A stretch of 49,454 nucleotides of DNA from Candidatus Methylacidiphilales bacterium (lineage in GTDB: Bacteria > Verrucomicrobiota > Verrucomicrobiia > Methylacidiphilales > CAZTYG01), in NCBI GenBank assembly GCA_033875315.1, contig JANRJG010000019.1:1-49454 (forward strand), read 5' to 3'. The notes beneath the pieces were generated by a model. It ran no database searches. It was not told the DNA's origin and saw only the letters and a program-made list of their open reading frames with translations. Within the stretch, counting starts at the first letter, position 1. Each line of letters starts with the position of its first letter. The position numbers were made by a program, and so were the translations under genes. This document shows, one piece after another, positions 18,501 to 27,192 of the stretch.

Positions 18501-19424
18501 ATGGTCGTTCGAGCCGAGGAAGGCGAGGAGCGGGTCATTCAGGCGGGTTTTTTGCAGGCCGAGGAAGACCGGGTCGGTACGGTTGTTGGTGCCGAGGCCG
18601 CGCTCGGAGAGGCGGCGGATCGGGCGTCCCGGGGGTTCGAAGGGATTGGGGTTGCCGAGTTCGGGAATTTTTTCGCCGCCTTTCTCGAAGATGCGGAGGA
18701 TGTTGCCGGGCTGGCTGAAGGCATAGCGTGGAATCGGGTCGAGGCGGGGGAGGATGCCGTGTTTTTGCGTCATCTCGGGGGTCACTTCGACCGGACTCTT
18801 GAGGGCGAGGGCGGTGCCGTTGGCGCTATAGGCCTGGCCGAAGACGTAGTTTTTTTCATGGTAGCTGCCGTTGTTGTAGAGGGCGGCCCCCCAGAGCATG
18901 GCGCCATGGTTCATCATGCTGTGGCCGACCTGGTCGATGATCTGCTGGTGACAGTCGCCGCAGGCTTTGCTGGCCACCCGCAGGTCGCCGGGGTTGACGA
19001 ATTGGATGAACTCGGGGGACTCGTGATTGAGGAGGACGCTGGAATCGACGGGATTGGCGGAGGACTTCCAATATTCCGGGTTGAGGGGGTGGACGTGGGC
19101 CTGCTCCTTGGATAGGCCGCGGGCGGGGTTGCCGCCGTGGCAATCGGTGCAGCCGAGTACGACGGCCGGGGAGGCGTGCATGTCCTCGGAGCCCTGGTGG
19201 CACTGGAGGCAGCCCGTGCTTTTGGCCGCGGCCTCGGCGGCGGTCTGGTCGATGCGGTTGCGCGCGGGCAACTTGACCGCCTTGGGCACGGGTTCGGCGG
19301 CGGCGGTGACCGGGCCATGGCCGTGGTTGTCCCCGGCAAGGAGACGGGCGGGGTCAGACAGGACCAGGCCCGCAATCCCGATGGAGGCGGCAAGGAAGAA
19401 AAGTGGCAAGGGGCGGTAGTTCAT
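15516..19424 (-). CDS. Ten-haem c-type cytochrome fused to an LVIVD beta-propeller
   Basis: This 1302-residue exported protein (signal peptide about 1-30) has ten CxxCH motifs: CLQCH, CTDCH, CGDCH, CTACH, CMSCH, CADCH, CIDCH, CQVCH, CFGCH and CADCH. They lie between residue 72 and roughly 770. A C-terminal region of about 400 residues carries LVIVD-type repeats such as GLMVVDINDPAHPRLVG, GLKTVDITDPVHPKAV and GLAIVDILNPEKPR, which form a beta-propeller usually found at cell surfaces. It should carry electrons across the periplasm or outside the cell. It starts one base after the stop of the outer-membrane barrel gene and is followed by the HbpS and ResB genes, so the four form one unit. No lipobox is seen. 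Confidence 0.85.
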   Translation of the reverse strand: MNYRPLPLFFLAASIGIAGLVLSDPARLLAGDNHGHGPVTAAAEPVPKAVKLPARNRIDQTAAEAAAKSTGCLQCHQGSEDMHASPAVVLGCTDCHGGNPARGLSKEQAHVHPLNPEYWKSSANPVDSSVLLNHESPEFIQFVNPGDLRVASKACGDCHQQIIDQVGHSMMNHGAMLWGAALYNNGSYHEKNYVFGQAYSANGTALALKSPVEVTPEMTQKHGILPRLDPIPRYAFSQPGNILRIFEKGGEKIPELGNPNPFEPPGRPIRRLSERGLGTNNRTDPVFLGLQKTRLNDPLLAFLGSNDHPGDYRSSGCTACHVVYANDRSPHNSGHYAKYGHQGLSFSADPTIPKNERGHPIKHQFTRSIPSSQCMSCHMHQGNLFVNPYLGYIWWDQESDGNFMYPKEQKHPTPAEITRSMRKNPEEAAVRGLWGDLAFLEKVSELNPKLKQTQFADYHGHGWVFRAVFKKDRQGTLLDLRDNPISHDDPKKFSKAVHLKDIHLEKGMQCADCHFLSDVHGNGLIYGEPRNATSIECIDCHGTAASRPTLVTSGNGGHIDLNKSSTPFGPRFTWEGNRLFQQSNMSPDLRWEIPQTLDTLDPRSHQYNAASRYAKTLKRDGWTWGNLPAGNATRKAELAHDNDAIGCQVCHTSWATSCFGCHLPLKNNNYQPTNKFEGTVSRFYTSYNPQVIRDDVFMLGLDGTIKKNQLAVIRSSSAVIVSSQNAQREWIYHQQQTISQEGYSGQAFNPHFAHTTSGVGTTKNCADCHLSSANDNNAWMTQLLGFGTGTVNFFGRYAFVGVGGEGLYAIAWTEQSEPQAAIGSSLHRLAYPDFYKRHLEEDNLHLREAHHHHGYDAYKQWINKFTGEHPEVVDLALRGEFLYTAQGHGGFEVVDVSTIQNKGFAERIVTAPFSPVGWRTYVKTHDATSVTLPSTLALDPARVRNPANEEQPIHMLYAYAYITDREEGLVMVNVATLVDGNPRNNFLKKDVVFNPEGKLHGATHSFVAGHYLYVTCDRGLMVVDINDPAHPRLVGELGAPFLKKPHYVQIQFRYAFIADEEGLKTVDITDPVHPKAVPGAVVPFQEAHKFYLARTYAYVAAGSQGLAIVDILNPEKPRIDSFFTADGKINDLHDVKIGSVNASMFALLADGRNGFRVLQMISPDTVPGHMGFSPKPNPKLIANFKTKGEALVVGRGLDRDRVVDETGNQTVVFGRRGSRPFHLDEMAAFFRHGSDALARLEKRARPDGDLYYVDDTVWKDGRLRFRNGRDLPAPAPFTFTPEVPPVRPENPTPGVPTAMIRP

Positions 19425-19425
19425 A

Positions 19426-21732
19426 TCACCAGGTCAGGGACAGGGAAACGAAGGCACTGTATAGGAATTGGACCTCGTCTTCGGGATAATCTTTGAAGCC
19501 CACCACCTTGCTGCGGGCCTGGTCGTAAATGTCGTTGTATCCTTCGTCGGGAATGAGGGTGGCAAAGCCCGCGGTGATGACGATGTTGTCGTTGAGCAGT
19601 GGGCGCGAGATGATGCCGATGCTGAGGTCTCCGCCGACGGAGGAATCGACGTCGTTGGTGAACAGAACCTGCTTGATCACCCCGGTGTCGGCGAAACGGA
19701 TGTAATTGGCGTTGAGAAAAAGACGGGTTTCCGGGGTGAGTTCGATGTCGGTGCCGAGCCCCCAGATGAGGACGCCCGGGTTGACGAAATTGGACTGGCC
19801 CTCGAACTTGCTGGTGCGGAGATTGGGGATGAGGCTGTTGCGCTGCTTGAGGTTGACTCCGGTGCCAGCGAGGTTGAAGCCCTGCCGGACCCAATAGCTG
19901 AAGGGGCCCCCGAAGAGATTGGGATTGTCGATCACGGAGTCGAAACCGCCGCCCACACCGTCCTCCGGGTTTCCATCCCCGGAAGCGTAGAAGAACGCGG
20001 CTTTGTAGCGGATCCAGTCGCGGTCGTAGGACAACTCGAGGTGGCACTGCTGGGCATCGATGCGCGTTTGCCGGCCCTCGATGTTGTTGATTTCTTCCCC
20101 GCCAAAGGCTTGATAAAACGAATGGGAAATGTTGACGCGGCCGATCTTGCCCTCGCCGGAAAAACCGACGTAGTAGGCATGGATGTCATGCACGGTGGCC
20201 GTGCCGATGGGGGCGGGACGGGCGACGAAGCCGTTGCGGTCGTAATGTTCCTTGCCCTTGTCGAAGTTGGCCACCGTGTTCAGGCTGACGGTGTATCCGG
20301 GAACGATGAAATCCTGGCGGAAGACGTTGGCGACAAAAACTTGTTGGTCTCGATCATCAAAGGTGTTGAGTTCGCTGTTGGTGTCTTTTTCCCGGAGGTC
20401 GAAATAGGCCAGGTTGTACTGCCAGAGGTTGTTTTCCGCATTGCCAAAGAAGCGGAGTCCCAAGTTGGTGTCACGGAAGAGCAGGCCGCGGAAATCACTG
20501 TTGAAGGTCTGGTAGCCCAGGCGTGAGGAGATGAAATCGTAGTTGTCGGAAACATCCGCCAGGTGAACTTCGAAAAAGCCCTCCTGAAGGGCCCACTTGT
20601 CGCGGAGGCGGGAGGTGTAATCGTTGCCGCTGTTGCCCCCTTCCGTGTCCAGATTGTTGTCGAGGAAATCGGCAATGTCATTGGGGTTGGTGCCGGGCCC
20701 GAGGGGGAAGGCGGGGTTCGTGTTGGAGCCACCGGCGTCGCCACGGGGGTCGGGTTGGAGGGCGTTGGTTTCGCGCGCTTCGGTGTAATTGACATTGTAG
20801 ACAGGCTGCAGGCGCAATTGCCAGGCCACCGGCTTGAAGACCTCGGTTTCACCCTGGAAAAAGTCGAGGGTGAAGATGAAGTTCTGTTGGACGGTGTAGA
20901 TGTCTCCCTCCCCGAAAAACTCCGAGCTCCGGGGGTTGGCGGAGCTGATTCCACTGGGGACGGGCAGCCGCCGGGTTTCGAATTCCGTGAAACTGGCCAC
21001 GGCCAGTCTGAGGAAGATATCCTCGCCCAGGACGGGCACATCGCCCTTCAGGACACTCTGCCGGTAAGGGTGCCAAAGTTCCGGCAGGGGATCCTGGAAG
21101 GCGGTTTCGGCGGTTTCACGGTTTTTGTAGCGATCACGGGTCTGATAGGGAATATTCCAGCGGCTGGGGACGACCTCGGTGTGGGCGGGCAGGCCTTCTT
21201 CGAGGAAGGAATCTCGGTTGCCGAATTTGGGCAGTTTGCGGCGCCCAAGCCGGACATCGTCGCGTGGCAGGACCAGTTCCTCCGGGAGGGGTTCCAGTCC
21301 ATAGACCGGCGGGGGGGCCAAAACCGGGGTCATCCACTCCAACGGGCCGGTGGCTGTATCGTCGGCACCCGGGTCCGGGTTGAACACCCCCTGGACATCG
21401 GCCACACCTTCAGGAACAACCGGGCCTTGCGGGGGGCGAAGGTCTTGCGGCGCCACCGCGGTTTCCTCCGCGACGGACTCAACTGGATCTTCAGCAGCGG
21501 GCAGTGCGAGGTCGTCCGGCAACGCGTGCCCAGGGTCGGGAGCGGGTGGTGTTGATGCAGATAAGTCGGGAGGCGAGGATGAAGGGCTCTCAGGCGGGGG
21601 AGCCGGGTCGTGCTGGGCGGGCGAAACGGCAGGTGTCGAGGTCGGTCGCTTACATGAAAGGCACAATAGAGACGCCGCCAGACCTGCAATCAAAAGCAGG
21701 GACCGGTAAATGCCTGAAATCGGAATCGACAT
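19426..21732 (-). CDS. Outer-membrane beta-barrel (candidate porin of a porin-cytochrome conduit)
   Basis: From the ATG at 21732 this is 768 residues; a further ATG at 21762 would add ten. A hydrophobic signal (LLLIAGLAASLLCLSC) ends in a lipobox-like cysteine. It is followed by about 100 residues rich in proline, serine and acidic residues, as in a flexible linker. From about residue 200 the sequence alternates like membrane beta-strands with many aromatics. It ends SAFVSLSLTW, the terminal aromatic typical of BAM-assembled barrels. I cannot place it in a named family; DUF1302-like or MtrB-like porins are possible. Its coupling to the decahaem cytochrome gene suggests that it houses or anchors the cytochrome. 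Confidence 0.7.
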   Translation of the reverse strand: MSIPISGIYRSLLLIAGLAASLLCLSCKRPTSTPAVSPAQHDPAPPPESPSSSPPDLSASTPPAPDPGHALPDDLALPAAEDPVESVAEETAVAPQDLRPPQGPVVPEGVADVQGVFNPDPGADDTATGPLEWMTPVLAPPPVYGLEPLPEELVLPRDDVRLGRRKLPKFGNRDSFLEEGLPAHTEVVPSRWNIPYQTRDRYKNRETAETAFQDPLPELWHPYRQSVLKGDVPVLGEDIFLRLAVASFTEFETRRLPVPSGISSANPRSSEFFGEGDIYTVQQNFIFTLDFFQGETEVFKPVAWQLRLQPVYNVNYTEARETNALQPDPRGDAGGSNTNPAFPLGPGTNPNDIADFLDNNLDTEGGNSGNDYTSRLRDKWALQEGFFEVHLADVSDNYDFISSRLGYQTFNSDFRGLLFRDTNLGLRFFGNAENNLWQYNLAYFDLREKDTNSELNTFDDRDQQVFVANVFRQDFIVPGYTVSLNTVANFDKGKEHYDRNGFVARPAPIGTATVHDIHAYYVGFSGEGKIGRVNISHSFYQAFGGEEINNIEGRQTRIDAQQCHLELSYDRDWIRYKAAFFYASGDGNPEDGVGGGFDSVIDNPNLFGGPFSYWVRQGFNLAGTGVNLKQRNSLIPNLRTSKFEGQSNFVNPGVLIWGLGTDIELTPETRLFLNANYIRFADTGVIKQVLFTNDVDSSVGGDLSIGIISRPLLNDNIVITAGFATLIPDEGYNDIYDQARSKVVGFKDYPEDEVQFLYSAFVSLSLTW

Positions 21733-21922
21733 GGTTCTGGTTCGAAGGACAAGAGCAGGCACGAACTTCCCCGATCAGGCCATTTCCGCGTTTCCCGTCC
21801 ATCACTTTTGAGTTTTCCCGATTCTTATATAGGAACAAGGAAAAAGCTTTCTGCCGGCGCGCAGGCAGCCATCAGGGGTTGCCGGATCGGCCAAAGAAAA
21901 ACCGGATTTCGGTTTGACAAAA

Positions 21923-21945
21923 CAAATGTTTGAAACGACTGTTTC
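21923..21945 (+). promoter_or_regulatory. Candidate TetR-family operator
   Basis: Two overlapping inverted repeats, CAAA-tg-TTTG (21923-21932) and GAAAC-gact-GTTTC (21932-21945), lie just before the regulator's ATG at 21948. A TTGACA box is at 21914-21919, but no good -10 follows. The position suits autoregulation of the efflux operon. Confidence 0.4.
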
Positions 21946-21947
21946 GC

Positions 21948-22616
21948 ATGGTCCAACCTGAACTGCATGCGCATGACCCCGGTCACGCCGAAGCGATTCG
22001 TGAACGCATCATGGATGCGGGGGAAAAGGCCTTTGCCGAATGGGGTTTTGCCGCGGCCTCGCTGCGCCAGATCACCAGCGAAGCCGGAGTCAATCTGGCT
22101 GCGGTCAATTATTACTTTGGTTCCAAGGACGTTCTTTACACCTCGATCCTGTCAAGGGTGGTCCAACCCCTCAACCAAGCCCGCATCGCCCTGCTGGAGA
22201 AAGCCCTCCTGCGGGCGGCCGGAAAGCCCTTGGCGCTGGAAACCATCCTGGATGCCTTCTGTCGCCCCTGCTTCGAGTTTTCGCGCCAAAAGGAGAAACA
22301 GCACCTGCTGGTCCTCCTGGGCAAATCTCTTTACGAAAGCGACGCCTTCATGATCCGGCTGATGGAGCATGAATGGAAACCGGTGGTGGTTCATTTTGAG
22401 CGCGAGCTCAAGCGCACGCTGCCCGAGTTGCCATCGGCCGAACTTACCTGGCGATTCCATTTCGCCATCGGGGCCATGATCCACACCATCAGCCAGGCCC
22501 GTGCGCTCGAATACCTCTCCAATGGGGAATGCAACATGACGGACGGCGAAGAAGTCCTGCGACGCTTGGTGGCCTTTGGGGCCGCAGGCATGCGCCACTC
22601 CCCCGACAAACACTAA
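21948..22616 (+). CDS. TetR-family repressor (CerR/YbiH-like) of the efflux operon
   Basis: The 222 residues carry a TetR helix-turn-helix (FAAASLRQITSEAGVNLAAV followed by NYYFGSKDVLY). The longer ligand-binding part resembles the CerR/YbiH C-terminal domain (YESDAFMIRLMEHEWKPVV). Such proteins usually repress a neighbouring transporter until a toxic ligand binds. I prefer the ATG at 21948 to a TTG at 21930 because the palindromes lie just upstream. It is followed after five bases by the TolC-like gene. Confidence 0.85.
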   Translation: MVQPELHAHDPGHAEAIRERIMDAGEKAFAEWGFAAASLRQITSEAGVNLAAVNYYFGSKDVLYTSILSRVVQPLNQARIALLEKALLRAAGKPLALETILDAFCRPCFEFSRQKEKQHLLVLLGKSLYESDAFMIRLMEHEWKPVVVHFERELKRTLPELPSAELTWRFHFAIGAMIHTISQARALEYLSNGECNMTDGEEVLRRLVAFGAAGMRHSPDKH

Positions 22617-22621
22617 CAAGT

Positions 22622-24034
22622 ATGAACCGTCCCTTTGTGAACACCCTCCATAGCCTGGCCCTGCTCCCGGCCTTTTTGCTGTTACTTCCGCTCCCACCGG
22701 CCAGCGCGGCCTCTGCTGAAGCAGACGCGGCCAAAGCGGCAGCGAGAAAGCTGGACTCCTCCAAACCCACCCCGGTTCCCCTCCCGGTCGAGACTCTGGA
22801 TCTCGGACTCTGTTACCAACTCGCCCTCTTGCGCATGGAAAGCATCGGCCTGAGTGAAGCGGATGTGCGGGTGGCCCAGGCCCGTTTCTGGCAGGCCGTC
22901 GGCGCCGCCCTGCCCACGCTGAAGGTTTTGGGCGAACAGTCCGTATACAACGACCGCAGCGCTTCCTTCGGCGTCAACAATTCCGGCGGCGGGATTGGCG
23001 GACCGGCGCCCAAAATCGACAACTACCCCCAGACCGCCCGGGTCAATCTCAAGGTGCCTCTTTTTTCCGGGATGCGTGATTTCCAAGTGGCCCGCGCCGC
23101 GCGGGCCGACATCGAAGGCAACCGCCAGACCATCCGGCGGGTCCGACAAAACCTCTACCTCGATGTCGCCGAGGCTTTCTACCAAGTCCTGCAATACGAG
23201 GACGACCTGCGTGTGCTCGGGGATATCGAACAGACCCTGCTCGAACGGGTGGCCGACCAGGAACGACGGGTCAAGCTGGGGAAATCACGGCAAAGCGAAC
23301 TCATCCAAGCGCGCAACGACCTGGCCCAGGCCCGGGTCAGCCTTGAGCGCACACGTGGGCTGCACGGGGCCTCGCGCGAACTCCTGCTTTTCTACACCGG
23401 ACTTCCTGAGGAACAGTTGAAAATCAAGGACACCGCCCCGCCTCCGCCGGGCAGCCTGACCCTGGCGCATTACCTGGAAAAATCCGGCCAGCGGCCCGAT
23501 GTTCTTGCCGCTGTCGAGGCCGAGCGTTCCGCCCGGGCCCAGCTCTCCGCCGCCAAGGGGGAACATTGGCCCACCCTCAGCTTCGAGGGAAACTACTACC
23601 TCTACGACTCGGACAAAATCCAGGACGGGGAGTGGAACGGCTTCCTCACCCTGGAAATCCCGATCTTCGACGGGGGCAGCATCGAGGCCCGGGTCGATGA
23701 AAACAAAGCGCTCTTCGCCAAGAAGCAACTCGACGTCTCGAAGCTGGAACGGGAAACGGTCCGCGACATCCGCACGGCCTGGAATAATTTCAACTCCTCC
23801 CTGGCCGAACTGGCCCGCACCGACGAAGCGGCCCGCACCGCGGAGATGAACTACACCGCCCAGAAGGCCGACTACGAACTCGGGGTGGTCAAGAGCCTCG
23901 ATGTCCTCGATGCCCTCCGTTCCTGGCAGGACACCCGTCGCGATCTCATCGCCGCCCACCTCGCGAGCAAGCTCAACCTGGTCAAACTCCATGTCGCCGC
24001 CGGGGACATCGATCAAGGACCCCTTAAGAAGTAA
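22622..24034 (+). CDS. TolC-like outer-membrane efflux protein
   Basis: The 470 residues start with a signal peptide (LALLPAFLLLLPLPPASA). Two OEP repeats follow with long helical stretches (VAEAFYQVLQYEDDLRVLGD; LARTDEAARTAEMNYTAQKA) and strands suited to a trimeric channel-tunnel. It would form the exit duct for the adjacent RND pump. The ATG at 22622 lies five bases after the tetR stop and just before the signal peptide. It ends five bases before the pump gene. Confidence 0.9.
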   Translation: MNRPFVNTLHSLALLPAFLLLLPLPPASAASAEADAAKAAARKLDSSKPTPVPLPVETLDLGLCYQLALLRMESIGLSEADVRVAQARFWQAVGAALPTLKVLGEQSVYNDRSASFGVNNSGGGIGGPAPKIDNYPQTARVNLKVPLFSGMRDFQVARAARADIEGNRQTIRRVRQNLYLDVAEAFYQVLQYEDDLRVLGDIEQTLLERVADQERRVKLGKSRQSELIQARNDLAQARVSLERTRGLHGASRELLLFYTGLPEEQLKIKDTAPPPPGSLTLAHYLEKSGQRPDVLAAVEAERSARAQLSAAKGEHWPTLSFEGNYYLYDSDKIQDGEWNGFLTLEIPIFDGGSIEARVDENKALFAKKQLDVSKLERETVRDIRTAWNNFNSSLAELARTDEAARTAEMNYTAQKADYELGVVKSLDVLDALRSWQDTRRDLIAAHLASKLNLVKLHVAAGDIDQGPLKK

Positions 24035-24039
24035 GAAGT

Positions 24040-27000
24040 ATGAACCTAGCCGAAATCTCCGTCAAACGCCCCGTCTTCGCGTGGATGCTCATGTCCGCGC
24101 TCATCATCTTCGGGGCCATCTGCTTCGGCCGCCTCGGGGTCAGTCTGCTTCCCGACGTCGAGGTGCCCAACGTCCTTGTCCAGGTCACCTGGCCCGGGGC
24201 CGCGCCCGAGGTCATGGAAACGGAAATCGTCGACCAGATGGAACAGGCCCTGGTCAACGTCTCGGGGATCAAGAACCTCAATTCGACCATCTATCAAGGA
24301 AGTGCCAACATCAGCCTGGAGTTCTACCCCGGTCGCAACGCCGACGCCGCCCTGCTCGAGGTCCAGACCAACATCACCCGCGTCCGCCTCCCCAAGGAAG
24401 TCGACGACCCGCTCATTTTCAAGGTCAACCCCTCCGACCAGGAAATCATGTGGCTGGGCATCAGCAGCGACACCTGGTCGCTCCTGGACCTGACCGTTTA
24501 TGCCGAGCGCTACCTGCGCGACAAGTTCCAGGTGCTTCCCGGAGTCGGGCAGCTCATCCTTTCGGGTTTTGCCGAACGCAACCTCCGCGTCTGGGTCGAC
24601 CACGACAAGCTGGCCGAATACGACCTGACCATCCTCGATGTCCAGAACGCCCTGCGCACCCAGCATATCGAGCAGGCCGCCGGTCTTCTGGAAAACAACC
24701 AGCAAGAAATCAACGTCCGCCTGATGGGCGAGGGCCTGACCGCCAAGGATGTCGGACAAATCCTGATCAAACAGCGCGGCGGCCAGCCGATCCACAACGC
24801 CCTCATACGCATCGCCGATGTGGCCGTGGTCCAGGACGGTCTCAACGATGTCCGCTCCATCTCGAAAATCGCCGGGGTGCGCGGCGGCGGCATCGGTTTC
24901 CGCAAACAGCGCGGGGCCAACTCCATCGAAGTGGCCGACAACATCAAGAAAACCCTCGAGGAAATCCGCCCCTCCCTGCCCAAGGACGTCAAGATCAGCG
25001 TCAACTACGACGAATCCAAATTCACCAAAGAATCAGTCGAGGAAACCGAATTCACCCTCATCCTCTCCGCCATCCTCACCGCCCTCATTTGCTGGCTCTT
25101 CCTTGGCTCCCTTTCTTCGACCTTCAACGTCGTCATGTCGATCCCGACCTCGATCCTCGGGTCTTTCATCATCCTCTATTTTCTCGGCTTCACCCTCAAC
25201 CTCTTCACCCTGCTCGCCCTTTCCCTCGCCATCGGCGTGGTCGTGGACGATGCCATCATGGTGCTGGAGAACATCGTCCGGCATTTCGAAATGGGGAAGA
25301 GTCGCATGCAAGCCTCCATCGACGGCACCAAGGAAATCACGGGCCCGGCCCTCGCCTCCACCCTGGCCGTGTTGGCGGTGTTCCTTCCCATTGCCCTCAT
25401 CCAGGGCTCGGCCGTGGGCCAGTTCCTCTTCCAGTTCGGCATCACCATCGCCGCCGCCGTTGCCCTTTCCCTCGTCGAAGCCATCACCCTGACCCCGATG
25501 CGCTGCTCGCAATTCCTCTCTGTCAAGCGCACCAACCCCGTCACCCGCGGGGTCGACGGCCTCCTTAAGTTCCTCACGGACCGCTACCGCTCCGCACTGC
25601 CCTTCTGCCTGCAACACCGTTTGCCTGTTCTGGGCGCTTTCCTGCTGGCATTCGCCGGCTCACTCTACATCGCGGGCAAAGTGCCGGGGGAATTCTCACC
25701 CTCCCAGGACCAAGGCACGCTCTTCGTCAAATACGAAACCCCCGTGGGCTCCTCCCTGGCCTACTCGGAAAACCGCATCGCGGAAGCCGAGAAGCTGGTC
25801 CTGGCCCTTCCCGAGACCCGCACCTACTTCCTGGCCGTGGGCAGCTTCATGGATGGCAACATCAACAACGGCATCATGTTCGTCGATATGAAACCGAAAG
25901 CCGAACGCACCCGCAGCCAGCTTGAAGTCATGGACGCCCTCCGCCCCGAATTGGACAAGATCAGCGACCTGAAGTCCTTCCTGGTGGACCTTTCCAAGGG
26001 AGGTCCCGAGGGCGGCCTGGGTTTCCCCATCACCTTCTCCCTCCAGGGCCCTAACCTTGATGTGTTGAAAAAGGAGTCGGCCCGGCTCATCGGTTGGATG
26101 AAAGACGAAAAGCTGGCCACCGACCTCAACACCGACTTCAAGGAAGGCCAGCCCGAGTTGAGGGTTTACATCGAGCGCGAGGCCGCCTCGGCGCGGGGCG
26201 TCACGGTGCAGGAAATCTCAGACACCATTGCCGCCGCCATCGGCGGGGTGCGCGAGGGCAAGTTCACCAACGACGACCGCCGCTACGACGTGCGGATCCG
26301 GCTTCTGCCCGAAGAGCGTGAACGGGTGGAAGACTTGAAAAAGCTGACCGTACGCAACATCTACGGCGAGATCATCCCGGTCAAAGATGTCGTTCGTTGG
26401 GAGCAGGTGTCCAGTCTCCAGACCATCGCCCGCCGCAACCGTGAGCGGTCGATCACCGTGACCGGCAATCCGGCCCCCGGGGTGGCGGAAAACACGGCCA
26501 TGGGCCGGATCAAGGAGCACGCCCAACAGACCCTGCCCCAGGGCTACCGCCTCATCCCCTCACAGTCGGCGGAAACGAATGAGAAATTCGGACGCGACAT
26601 GATGTTTGCCCTCGGCCTGGGCATCCTGGTGGCCTACATGGTGCTGGCGGCCCAGTTCAACAGCTTCGCCCAGCCTTTCCTCATCCTCCTGGCCATGCCC
26701 TTCGCCATCAGTGGCGCGGCCCTCGGTCTCTTCGCCTTCGGCCAGACTTGGAACCTTTACAGCGGGATCGGCATGATCCTCCTTCTGGGGATTGTGAAGA
26801 AAAACTCCATTCTTCTGGTGGAGTTCACGGACAAGGTGCGTGAAACCGATGGGGTGGGTGCGGATGCGGCCTTGCTCAAGGCCTGCCCGATCCGGCTGCG
26901 TCCGGTGCTCATGACCTCGATCGCCACCATCGCCGCCGCCGTCCCGCCCGCGCTGGCCCTGGGACCGGGGGCGGAAAGCCGCATCCCGATGGCCCTGACC

Positions 27001-27138
27001 ATCCTCTGTGGTTCGGCGGTGTCCATGCTCTCGACCCTGTTCATCGTGCCTTGTGCATACAGCGTGCTCGAGAGCGCCAAGGACCTTTTTCGCCGCCACA
27101 TTCTGCATAAGCCCGCAGGCCCCGGGCTTGTCCAGTAA
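24040..27138 (+). CDS. RND-family efflux pump (HAE-1/AcrB-like)
   Basis: This 1032-residue inner-membrane pump begins MNLAEISVKRPVFAWMLMSA. It has the conserved FGRLGVSLLPDVEVPNV segment, the proton-relay region LSLAIGVVVDDAIMVLENIV with two adjacent aspartates, and the repeated second half (MLVEFTDK-type segment as ILLVEFTDKVRE). The twelve-helix plan with two large periplasmic loops is complete. It exports toxic compounds using the proton gradient. No periplasmic adaptor (MFP) gene is present between tolC and this gene or after it, so the adaptor must come from elsewhere. Confidence 0.93.
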   Translation: MNLAEISVKRPVFAWMLMSALIIFGAICFGRLGVSLLPDVEVPNVLVQVTWPGAAPEVMETEIVDQMEQALVNVSGIKNLNSTIYQGSANISLEFYPGRNADAALLEVQTNITRVRLPKEVDDPLIFKVNPSDQEIMWLGISSDTWSLLDLTVYAERYLRDKFQVLPGVGQLILSGFAERNLRVWVDHDKLAEYDLTILDVQNALRTQHIEQAAGLLENNQQEINVRLMGEGLTAKDVGQILIKQRGGQPIHNALIRIADVAVVQDGLNDVRSISKIAGVRGGGIGFRKQRGANSIEVADNIKKTLEEIRPSLPKDVKISVNYDESKFTKESVEETEFTLILSAILTALICWLFLGSLSSTFNVVMSIPTSILGSFIILYFLGFTLNLFTLLALSLAIGVVVDDAIMVLENIVRHFEMGKSRMQASIDGTKEITGPALASTLAVLAVFLPIALIQGSAVGQFLFQFGITIAAAVALSLVEAITLTPMRCSQFLSVKRTNPVTRGVDGLLKFLTDRYRSALPFCLQHRLPVLGAFLLAFAGSLYIAGKVPGEFSPSQDQGTLFVKYETPVGSSLAYSENRIAEAEKLVLALPETRTYFLAVGSFMDGNINNGIMFVDMKPKAERTRSQLEVMDALRPELDKISDLKSFLVDLSKGGPEGGLGFPITFSLQGPNLDVLKKESARLIGWMKDEKLATDLNTDFKEGQPELRVYIEREAASARGVTVQEISDTIAAAIGGVREGKFTNDDRRYDVRIRLLPEERERVEDLKKLTVRNIYGEIIPVKDVVRWEQVSSLQTIARRNRERSITVTGNPAPGVAENTAMGRIKEHAQQTLPQGYRLIPSQSAETNEKFGRDMMFALGLGILVAYMVLAAQFNSFAQPFLILLAMPFAISGAALGLFAFGQTWNLYSGIGMILLLGIVKKNSILLVEFTDKVRETDGVGADAALLKACPIRLRPVLMTSIATIAAAVPPALALGPGAESRIPMALTILCGSAVSMLSTLFIVPCAYSVLESAKDLFRRHILHKPAGPGLVQ

Positions 27139-27192
27139 ACCCTCCAGCAGGGAATTCAAAGTGCCTCTAGTGCCCGGGGGATCACCACCGCG

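Noticed and set aside
23901-25568. Plus-strand frame of 555 codons overlapping tolC and the RND pump
   Set aside because: It is out of frame with two clear genes, and its composition is R-, P- and H-rich as in a shifted GC-rich frame.
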